The position numbers and the translations under genes are program-made. Under the pieces are notes generated by a model. That model was not told the origin of the DNA. It ran no database searches and worked only from the letters and a program-made list of their open reading frames with translations. DNA of 64,000 nt from Deltaproteobacteria bacterium (GTDB lineage: Bacteria > Myxococcota > JADLHZ01), in assembly GCA_020848545.1 (NCBI GenBank), contig JADLHZ010000098.1, positions 1 through 64,000 on the forward strand, in the 5' to 3' direction. Position 1 is the stretch's first letter. Each line of letters begins with the position of its first letter. Of the stretch, positions 45,420-53,500 are shown one piece after another.

Positions 45420-45432
45420 CGGGCATTTTTTT
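45413..45432 (+). terminator. Compact terminator overlapping the next promoter
   Basis: GCCC/GGGC stem with the TAA stop in a 4-base loop, followed by A and seven T residues. The last two T bases are also the first bases of the TTGACC -35 box of the next gene. The stem is short, so strength is uncertain. Confidence 0.6.
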
Positions 45433-45459
45433 GACCGCGTTTCAGCGCGGCTTTATTCT
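45431..45459 (+). promoter_or_regulatory. Sigma-70-type promoter of the SPOR gene, leaderless
   Basis: TTGACC (45431-45436), a 17-base spacer and TATTCT (45454-45459). The ATG of the SPOR gene begins 9 bases after the -10 and has no ribosome-binding site, so the transcript should start at or within 1-2 bases of the start codon. Confidence 0.7.
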
Positions 45460-45467
45460 GCGAGCCT

Positions 45468-46238
45468 ATGCGGGACACGAAGAATCAAGCGTCGCCAAAG
45501 TCGATCGTCACGCTCGATCGCGCGCAGCTCGTCGGGCTCGGCTTCTTCGCGGTCTTGAGCGGCGGGCTGATGTTCGGGCTCGGTTACTCCGCAGGGAAGA
45601 ACCGGCCTGTGCAAACTGCGGTGCTCGAACCGAGCGACAAAGCGCGAACCGTGCTCTCGCGCATCGATCAGAAGGCCGACCTCCACGACGAGATCAAGCA
45701 GGACGTCGATCTGACGTTCTACAAGGCGCTCGTCGAGAAAGAAGAGAAGCAGAAGGCGCCGAAGGCGGAAAAGGTCGAGACGGCGCGGCTCGATCCGGTG
45801 CCGCCGAAGGTCGAGGCGCCGAAGGTCGACGCGATCAAAAAGACCAAGCCCGACGCGCTGGCGCCAGTTGCGGCGCCGCCAGCCGAAGAAGCGGCGCTGA
45901 CGAACGTCGTCGTCGAGGACGATCCGCCGGAGCCGCGCGCGTTGCCGGCGGCGGCCAAAGAGCCGGTCAAAGACGCGAAGGCGAAAGAGGTCGCCAAGCC
46001 GGCCGGCGCCTTCACGATTCAAGTGAGCGCGTTCAAGACGCAGCCGGAAGCCGCGAGCTACGTGAAGCTGCTGACCGCGAAGGGCTTCAACGCGCACATC
46101 ACGCCGGCGACCGTCGAAGGCAAGGGCACGTGGTATCGCGTGCGCGTCGGCAGCTTCAGCTCGAGCGCGGCGGCGACCGTATATAAGGACAAGCTCTCGC
46201 GCGAAAACCTGCCGGCGTGGATTGTGAAAGCAGACTAG
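45468..46238 (+). CDS. SPOR-domain membrane protein
   Basis: 256 residues: short cytoplasmic N-terminus, one membrane helix (about 21-42, LVGLGFFAVLSGGLMFGLGYSAG), a long Lys/Glu/Pro/Ala-rich linker and a C-terminal SPOR domain (about 182-254, starting FTIQVSAF). SPOR domains bind denuded glycan strands at the septum, so a division or daughter-cell-separation role is likely, as for FtsN and DedD. The lack of a longer cytoplasmic part argues against a classical FtsN, but that cannot be excluded. Confidence 0.88.
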   Translation: MRDTKNQASPKSIVTLDRAQLVGLGFFAVLSGGLMFGLGYSAGKNRPVQTAVLEPSDKARTVLSRIDQKADLHDEIKQDVDLTFYKALVEKEEKQKAPKAEKVETARLDPVPPKVEAPKVDAIKKTKPDALAPVAAPPAEEAALTNVVVEDDPPEPRALPAAAKEPVKDAKAKEVAKPAGAFTIQVSAFKTQPEAASYVKLLTAKGFNAHITPATVEGKGTWYRVRVGSFSSSAAATVYKDKLSRENLPAWIVKAD

Positions 46239-46392
46239 AGACCCGCCAACCCTTGACGGGGTCCTCCCGCTGTTTAGCTTCTTGACGCGCTGACGAACGA
46301 CTGTTCGCCAAGCACCTGAACATCGTCAACGCCGCGCGAAAAACGCGTCGGCACAGAGCGCACCGGCACACGTGTGCGCACGGGAGGCATCC

Positions 46393-46863
46393 ATGTTTTC
46401 GCGCTTCGCTCAGAGAAATCAGTGGAACGATTGGGAAGACTTCTCCGACACCTTCGCCGCGCTCAATGCGTTTCGGCACCAGGTCGATCGCTTGTTTCGC
46501 GAGACCGAAAACGGCGACGCGCTCAGCCAAGGCGCGACGAGCGAGCTGTTGGCGCAGGTGAAGGACACTGGTGAAGGGTACGTGCTGAAAGCGTTCGTGC
46601 CGGGGCTCGGCGAAAAAGATCTGAAGCTGACGATCACCGAGGACGTGCTCAGTCTCAGCGGCGAGCGCAGCGACGACACGCCTGCCGGCCACGCGACGCA
46701 CCGTCGCGAGCGCAGCGGCTACACCTTCGCGCGCAGCTTCTCGTTCCCGGCGAAGGTCGATCCCGAGCAAGTGAGCGCCGAGCTCAAGGACGGCGTGCTC
46801 AGCGTGAAGGTGCAGAAGGCCGCCGAGGCCAAGCCACGCCAAATCACCATCAAATCGAACTGA
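46393..46863 (+). CDS. Small heat shock protein (Hsp20/alpha-crystallin family)
   Basis: 156 residues with an N-terminal amphipathic arm (MFSRFAQRNQWNDWEDFSD) and an alpha-crystallin domain (about 50-150; GYVLKAFVPGLGEKDLKLT, then the conserved AELKDGVLSVKV). Small heat-shock proteins hold unfolding proteins as ATP-independent chaperones. GGGAGG lies about 7 bases before the ATG. It is followed 31 bases later by a second Hsp20 gene, so both are probably induced together. Confidence 0.93.
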   Translation: MFSRFAQRNQWNDWEDFSDTFAALNAFRHQVDRLFRETENGDALSQGATSELLAQVKDTGEGYVLKAFVPGLGEKDLKLTITEDVLSLSGERSDDTPAGHATHRRERSGYTFARSFSFPAKVDPEQVSAELKDGVLSVKVQKAAEAKPRQITIKSN

Positions 46864-46894
46864 GCGTTGAACGAACAGGAAAAGGAGAACCACC

Positions 46895-47275
46895 ATGTCG
46901 AATGCACAACCGTCGAAGTCACAAGAAGTCGCTCGCCAAGCGCAAAACGAGGCGCTCGATCAACGCAGAACGATCACGCCGCGCGTAGACATCTTCGAGA
47001 ACGACGAAGCACTCACGCTGCTCGCTGATCTGCCGGGGGTCACCAAGGACGCGCTCGTCGTGCGCATCGAGAAAGACGAGCTGCGCCTCGAGGGCGCCGT
47101 CGAGCCGGACGCGCACGCGATGTACGGCGCGTTTGTCTATCGCCGCGTCTTCGCGCTGCCGAGCGGCATCGACGCCGAAAAGGTGAACGCCGAGCTGAAG
47201 AACGGCGTCTTGCGGCTGCAGCTACCGAAGTCTGCCGCCAAGCGCACCCGCGTCGTGCCGATCAAAGCGGCGTAG
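46895..47275 (+). CDS. Small heat shock protein (Hsp20 family), second copy
   Basis: 126 residues, shorter and more divergent than its neighbour: a Gln/Arg-rich arm, then an alpha-crystallin domain (PRVDIFENDEALTLLADLPG, then AELKNGVLRLQLPK). AAAGGAG lies 8 bases before the ATG. A hetero-oligomer with the upstream Hsp20 is plausible, since paired Hsp20 genes often encode such partners; this is inference from adjacency. Confidence 0.92.
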   Translation: MSNAQPSKSQEVARQAQNEALDQRRTITPRVDIFENDEALTLLADLPGVTKDALVVRIEKDELRLEGAVEPDAHAMYGAFVYRRVFALPSGIDAEKVNAELKNGVLRLQLPKSAAKRTRVVPIKAA

Positions 47276-47330
47276 TCAGAACACTTGCTCGCCGGACTCC
47301 GGGTCGACCCCGACGAGGCCGCCGGCGATC

Positions 47331-47549
47331 TCACCGCCAAAACCAGCCGTTGCTCGGCAGCGGGTTCACCGCGGCCGCGTCGAAGATCACGAAGCGAAAA
47401 GGCGTCGCGCCGTAGTTGATCCTCGGCGGCGGCCGATAGACCGCGAGCCGCACCGTCGCGCTCGTGGTGCCGCTGCCGTTGCTCGCGGTGATCGTATAGT
47501 CCGCCGGCGCGCTCGCGGCCCGATCCGAAACAGCGACGGACTCATGGGC
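47331..47549 (-). pseudogene. Remnant of an Ig-like-domain gene
   Basis: Within the 339-base gap between the Hsp20 and SirB1-like genes, a 73-codon frame without a start codon encodes an Ig-like domain fold (PADYTITASNGSGTTSATVR), then an aromatic-rich end and a TGA. A TAA stop lies just upstream. It looks like the C-terminal tail of a decayed surface-protein gene. Nothing else was found in the gap. Confidence 0.55.
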
Positions 47550-47614
47550 TTACGGTTGTCTAACAGAGTCCTGAATCCGGCGCGGGCTTCCTGTCACACG
47601 GGGCTCAGGCCAGC

Positions 47615-48445
47615 TCAGTTTACGCGCGCGGCCTTGGCGCCGACGTTGACCAGGCGCTCTCGGATGAGCGGGACATCTTCGTTGGTCGGCGCGAGATCGA
47701 GATAGGTCTCGTAGTCTTTTTGCGCAGCCCCGAAGCACTCGAGGCGCTCGAAGAGCAGGCCGCGGTCCCTGTGCTCCTCCGGATCCTCGGGCAGCAAGAA
47801 GACGATGCGATCGGTGGCGTCGAGCGCCGCTTGGAAGTTGTTCTCGCGCAGGTAAATGAGCTTCAAGTTGCGCTGCATGCGGGCGAGAGTTCCGCGCGGC
47901 GAGAGCGCTTGCAGGTGGCTCGGCGAGAGCTGCGCCTGGGCGCCACAATATTGATGCAAGAGCGCTTCGGTCGACGCCCGATCGAGCACGCGCCCGAGCC
48001 CGAACGGATCGGCGAGGATGCCTTTTCGCTCATCGCCGATGCGCAGCAGGAAATGGCCGGGAAAACCGATGCCCGCCATCGGCGTCTGTAGGCGGTGGCC
48101 GATGCCGAGATAGATGAGCGAAAGCGAGATGGGGATGCCGAGCCGGCGCTCGACGACCTGGCTCAAATGGCTGTTGGCCGGCTGGTAGTAAGCCTCGCGG
48201 TTCGGGCGAAAACCGAGCTCGTTGAACAAGAATGACGAGATCGTTTCGGCGAGGGCCACCGGTGCCCGGGCTCCGCCGAGGCGGCGATCGATGGTATCGG
48301 CCCAGCGCGCGAGCTCGTTCAAGGTCTTGTCGACGAGGATCGCGGGGCGTTCTTCCTTTTCGAGCAGGAGCGCTGCGTGAACGACGTCGGCGCCGTCCCT
48401 GCCGCCCTTCGCCAGCAACCCCTCGAGCTCGGCCCGCAGCAACAT
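47615..48445 (-). CDS. SirB1/transglutaminase-like protein with TPR end
   Basis: 276 residues. The middle matches the SirB1 family of transglutaminase-like proteins (NELGFRPNREAYYQPANSHL, then VVERRLGIPISLSLIYLGIGHRL). The C-terminus holds TPR-like helices (LKLIYLRENNFQAALDATDR, then a DRGLLFERLECFGAAQKDYE pair). The biochemical activity of this family is not established. The ATG at MLLRAELEG was chosen because the upstream extension has no support. Confidence 0.82.
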   Translation of the reverse strand: MLLRAELEGLLAKGGRDGADVVHAALLLEKEERPAILVDKTLNELARWADTIDRRLGGARAPVALAETISSFLFNELGFRPNREAYYQPANSHLSQVVERRLGIPISLSLIYLGIGHRLQTPMAGIGFPGHFLLRIGDERKGILADPFGLGRVLDRASTEALLHQYCGAQAQLSPSHLQALSPRGTLARMQRNLKLIYLRENNFQAALDATDRIVFLLPEDPEEHRDRGLLFERLECFGAAQKDYETYLDLAPTNEDVPLIRERLVNVGAKAARVN

Positions 48446-48874
48446 CCTAGTGGAAAGAATTAACGCGTTTTTCCCCCTCCGGCCACCAGAAAGGGGGAGC
48501 TTCCGTATTGTCCGTGCATGTCGGATAACGCCCTGCACCACCCATGGCCGATTGACACATCGCGTCTAGATGGCAGCAGGCCCCGAAGCACTGCCGCTTA
48601 CATACAAAATAATGATGAATGGCAGGCCGACTCTCAGAACGGCGCGATAATGTACGCAGCTAGCCCCCATGTAGGGAAAGGGCGTTCATTCGTGAAAGCT
48701 GAGTTGCCACAGGCCTCTGGGCAAAATCTTGTTGACAGCCTTATGACGCGGTGCTACGCCGCGCGGCTCTGTATGTGTGGGGTCTTGTCGGACGATCGGC
48801 CAGTTTATCTGACTTCGTCTGACAGGGCAAAAAAATCGTTGGTTCGCGGAGACGCGCTCCAACAGCGAGGCAAC
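48446..48874. other. Gene-free 429-base region upstream of the beta-barrel gene
   Basis: No gene was found. Reading frames through it have no codon bias and no homology that I recognise. It is visibly richer in A and T than the rest of the window. TTGACA occurs at 48552 and 48732, each without a convincing -10, and a CCCCCT/AGGGGG inverted repeat lies at 48474-48498. It may hold the promoter and a long leader of the following gene, or regulatory RNA. Confidence 0.5.
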
Positions 48875-50494
48875 ATGCGTCGTTCCGTTGGCCACTTGTT
48901 TCTCAGCGTTTTCGTCGCGACGGCTCTCACACTCAGCGCTTCCCATGCGCGCGCCTCCGATGACGACGAGCTCGAGAAGATTCTCCAACAAGGGTTGAAG
49001 GAGATCGATTCCCAAAAACCGGCGGAGAAGAAGGCCGAGCCGAAGAAAGACAAGAAGGCCGAGGCCAAGAAAGAAGAGCCGAAGAAGGAAGAGGCTCCCG
49101 CTCCGGTCAAGAAGGAAGAGCCGAAGAAGGAAGCGGTCAAGAAGGACGCTCAGAAGGCGCAAGACGACCTGAAGAAGGCCGAAGCCGCCAAAAAAGAAGA
49201 AGCGAAGAAAGACGAACCGCGCCGCGCGCCGATCGGAGCCGCGAAAGAGGCCGCCAAAGATCCGGCGCCCGCGCCCGTCGAGCCGCTCGAAGAGCCGAAG
49301 CCCGCGCCGGCGCCCGTCGCCAAGCCGACGAAGCCGGTGGTGCCGGTCGCTGCGCCCGCGCCGGTCAAGCAAGAGCCCGTCAAAGAAGTGACCGCGGCGC
49401 CGTCGAAGCCGCTCGAAGTCGGTCCGGATCCGAAAGCCGCGGCCAAGCCGGCGGCTGCGGCGACCGCGAGCAAAGACGGCAAGGATGAGCCGAAGGCCAA
49501 GCGCACCGTGTCGATGGCCGTCAACGCTGATCAAGCGGCGCTCTCGGGCGCGTCGGCCAAGGCATGGTCGGTCAACCTGTCGCTGAACACGAGCGTCGGC
49601 TCGGGCGCGATGCTCACGCCGGGCTCGAGCGCCTACGCGTATAACCCGGAAGTCACGCAGTCGTTGACGATCAACCCGGGCTACACCTTCTCGCTGACCA
49701 AAGAGCTGAAGCTGCGTGTGACTTTGCGCGAGTCGTTCTCGTGGGAGTTCACCAAGCCGGACAACGCGCAGTACTTCACCTGGTCGGATCTGACCGTTGG
49801 CGCGTCGTCGCGGCTCTACCAGATCCCGGTGATCGGCGTGGACATCTTCGCCTCGCTCAACATGGTCGCGCCGATCTCGCGCGAGAGCCGCTTCGCCACC
49901 TTGGCGACGTCACTCTCGTCGGGCCTCGGCCTCGCCAAGAACTGGGACATCCCGGTGAAGGGCGACTGGCACATGGGCATCAACCTGCGCTACGACCTCG
50001 GCTTTCGTAAGAACTTCCACACCTCGGTCATGCCGCTCATCACCTCGGATGCGCGCGAAGATGGTCTGCCACTCGCGATCCGCGCGTCGACCGATCCGTA
50101 CATTCCGGGCTCGCTCACCCGTGGTGGTGGCATCAACGTCAGCCACACGCTGTCGAACGCGCTGACGCTCTCGTGGTCGATCCACGACATGGTCAGCCTC
50201 TCGTTCTTCGCCTCGGTCACGAACGGCTGGAAGTACGCCGGCCAAGGTCAGCTGGTGCAAGACGAGTTCACCTCGTCCTATGCGCGCCTCGGCCCCGGCC
50301 GCACGGAGAGCATGCGCACGAACATCGACCTCACCATTCAACCGTGGTCGTGGCTGTCGTTCTCGGTCGGCATCTTCACGGCGCAGCCGATCTTCGCGCC
50401 GGACAACAAGACCTTCAACAACCCGATTTGGAACAGCCAATCGGCGGCCAACAATTATTCGTCCATCTACTTGTCGCTCGGCGGTCAGATTTAA
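48875..50494 (+). CDS. Outer-membrane beta-barrel protein with a Lys/Pro/Ala-rich linker
   Basis: 539 residues: a signal peptide (to about ASHARA), a short Glu/Asp helix (DDDELEKILQQGLKEIDSQ), about 150 residues of Lys/Glu/Pro/Ala-rich low-complexity linker, and a C-terminal half of alternating aromatic strands with the WSWLSFSVGIFTA pattern of a beta-barrel. The linker may span the periplasm or bind peptidoglycan. The family is not recognised. A weak GAGG site precedes the ATG. The gene lies 75 bases before the giant metalloprotease and probably forms an operon with it. Confidence 0.8.
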   Translation: MRRSVGHLFLSVFVATALTLSASHARASDDDELEKILQQGLKEIDSQKPAEKKAEPKKDKKAEAKKEEPKKEEAPAPVKKEEPKKEAVKKDAQKAQDDLKKAEAAKKEEAKKDEPRRAPIGAAKEAAKDPAPAPVEPLEEPKPAPAPVAKPTKPVVPVAAPAPVKQEPVKEVTAAPSKPLEVGPDPKAAAKPAAAATASKDGKDEPKAKRTVSMAVNADQAALSGASAKAWSVNLSLNTSVGSGAMLTPGSSAYAYNPEVTQSLTINPGYTFSLTKELKLRVTLRESFSWEFTKPDNAQYFTWSDLTVGASSRLYQIPVIGVDIFASLNMVAPISRESRFATLATSLSSGLGLAKNWDIPVKGDWHMGINLRYDLGFRKNFHTSVMPLITSDAREDGLPLAIRASTDPYIPGSLTRGGGINVSHTLSNALTLSWSIHDMVSLSFFASVTNGWKYAGQGQLVQDEFTSSYARLGPGRTESMRTNIDLTIQPWSWLSFSVGIFTAQPIFAPDNKTFNNPIWNSQSAANNYSSIYLSLGGQI

Positions 50495-50569
50495 CGCGCG
50501 ACGAAGCGCGAAGAGGAGATTCCAGTGTCGTTTCGTCGTTCGTTTGAAATTGCAGAAGGAGAAAAGCGC

Positions 50570-53500
50570 ATGAGGCTCTCGGGATTCTTGAAGTCAGGCA
50601 TCGGGGCCGTCATGGCTCTCGCCCTCCTCGCGGGTGGTTGCGCCCAGACGGTCGGCGACATCAACCGCGTCGTTCCGGGCTACGTCAAAAAGTCGGCGTT
50701 CTCGCCCGAGAACAAGTGGTATCTGCAAGAGACGGTCACGCGCGTTGACAACAACGTGTCGGGCTCGATCTTCGACGGCTACGTGCTCAACAACGACAAG
50801 ATTCGTTGGCAGATCGACGGCAACTGGTTGAAGGCGTACCGCACCTACGAGAACATCCCGGGTGAGACCTTCGGCGGCAACAAGGACATGCAGATCGACG
50901 ATCTGTATTATGGCAGCCCGATCGCCATCTACGAGATCTCGAGCCACTTCGACATCCGCCGCGAGTACAACACCTCGACGGGCGAGCAATCGAACGTGAT
51001 CTCCGAGAACACCGATCGCCCGCCGTTCGAGCGCGAGTACATGCGCGTGAACTTCTCGGCGAACCTGGTGCCGTCGTTCTCCTCGACGGACTCGGTCATG
51101 TCGTCGGTCACCTTGACCTCGTCGGCCGTCCAGTTCTTCCCAGACACGGCCGAGCACGCCTCGGACCCGCGCCGCTTCCGCTTGACGGACGATTTGATCC
51201 AGATCCCGACGCGCTGGGTGGTCAGCCCTGACCTCTACTACTGCTACACGATCGGCTTCTTCTACGACTCCGGTAACTGCGCGCCCGGCAGCATCGACGC
51301 GATGGCGTCGTTCGTCCGTATCGATCAGGACAAAGAGTACGACTACGCGCCGGTCTACTATCCGGACACCATCCCGGTGCGTGACAAGGACAACAACCGC
51401 GTCCTCGTCGACCAGTTCGGCAACGCCTGCGACAAGACCAGCGGTGGCGTCACCGAGTGCAAAGAGTTCCGCTTGGACCTCTTCCAGCGCTTCGGTTACT
51501 TCCGCACGCAACGCATCGCCATCGACCGTAAGGCCGACTACGTCGAGTCGGGCCGCATCCCGCTCGCGAACACGTGGCCCATCTGGCAGCAGTACTACCA
51601 GCGCAAAGACTACGATGAGTCGACCGGTCTCTACTCCGGCGAGTTCATCGTCGACAGCAAGGGCAACCGCGTCGAGATCCCGCTCGAGAAGCGCAAGGTT
51701 CGCACCCACACGTTCTGGACGAACACCGAGTGGCCGGACTACCAGATGGAGATCGCCAAGCGCCTGATGGACGACTGGAACAAGCTGTTCCAAGACTCGA
51801 TCAAGGCGGCGTACGCCGTCGAAGCAGAGCGCTCGGACGGCGACCGCAAAGCGAAGCTCCTGGCCCTGTCGAAGCTGCAAGGCTGCAAGGGCGACGAGAC
51901 GAGCTGCCTCCCGGCCGTGTTCCAATGGCAACGCAACAGCTGTAACTTCGAGAACGTTCCGAAGCTGCTCGAAGGCAAGACCGGCGATCTGCAGGTCGCG
52001 ATCAGCAGCGACAAGGCGATGAAGCTCCGCGACGTCGTCAACGAGTACGTCGGCGCCCAAGGCATCGTCGCCGGCAACCTCGAGAACGTGTGCTCGCTCA
52101 TGGAGTTCTACACGGACAAGAGCCATCCGGAGCGCCTCGCGCAGAAGAACGGCAAGCCCGTCACCGAGCTCTCGGACGACATGGTGTTCACGTGGCAAAT
52201 GGTCGGCGACATGCGCTTCCCGATCATGAACTGGGTCTCGCGCGATCAGCTCTCGGGCCCGCTCGGCTACGGCCCGTCGTTCGCCGATCCCGAGACCGGC
52301 CGCATCGTTCACGCTGGCGCCAACGTCTACGGCCACAGCCTCGAGACCTACGCCTTCACGGCGCAGCAATGGCTCGACGTTTACAACGACCCGAACGCCG
52401 CTGCGAACACCGTCCTCGGCCAAGACATGGCGAAGTACTTCGACGCCATCACCAAGCAATCGAAGGCCCGCCGCGCCGAAGTCGGCCTGCGTCCGGATCA
52501 ACGGGCAGCGCTCAACCAGCGCTTCCAGAAGGTCGCCGTCGGCGATAACCGCCAAGCGATCTTGAAGGATCAAGGCTTCAACAGCGGCGGCGACGCCAAG
52601 CTCGAGGCGATCAAAGGCACGCCGTTCGAGAAGCAATTCCTGATCAACGACGACCTCCTCGACTTCTGGAGCAACGGCCGATACAGCCGTGAAAAGACCC
52701 AGATGTCGACCGAAGAGATCGATCGGCTCTACGCGCAAGCGTCGCCGTCGAACTGGGCGACCAGTAAGTCGCGCAACGGCTTCCTGCAAGCGTTCCGCAC
52801 GTTGGGCACGTCCAAGCACCCGATCACCCACTCGGACAAGGCGCACTGTATCTATCCATCGATCGCGCTCGACGACGTGCTCGTGCCGCAGGCGTTGAAG
52901 TACAAGAACGTCAAGGACCGCGAGAAGGTCTGGCAGAGCATCTCGAAGGACATCAACTGGGCCGTCATGCTCCACGAAGTCGGCCACAACATGGGTCTGC
53001 GCCACAACTACCGTGGCTCGTCAGACGCGCTCAACTACTTCGACGAGTTCTGGAAGCTCAACGAAGAGAACGCCGACAACCCGAAGAAGCTCGAGTACGA
53101 GTACACCTCGATCATGGATTACGGCGCCAACTTCAACACGGACTTCGCCGGCCTCGGCAAGTACGACCGCGCCGCGATCCAGTTCGCGTACACCGGCCTC
53201 ATCCAAGTCTTCGACTTGCCGCAACGCTCGGCCGTGGCCTACCCGCCGCTGCCGGAAGAAGTGGCCTCGCAGAACTGCGAGCCGACCGACCCGGCCAAGT
53301 TCCTCTCGATCGGCCAATGGTGCGGTGAAGCCGCGACCAGCGACACCTTCCCGAGCAAGGACAACGAGGGTGACGGCTGGCTCATGGACTACAAGAAGCT
53401 GCCGACCCTGCTCGGTGGCGTGAAGGCCATCAAGGACGGCCGCAAGTGGATCAAGTTCTCGGACTATGTCGAGAACTGGCGCGCCAAGCTCACCAACGGC

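Noticed and set aside
48518-48874. In-frame upstream extension of the beta-barrel gene
   Set aside because: The extension has no codon bias and no homology, and it would bury the signal peptide.
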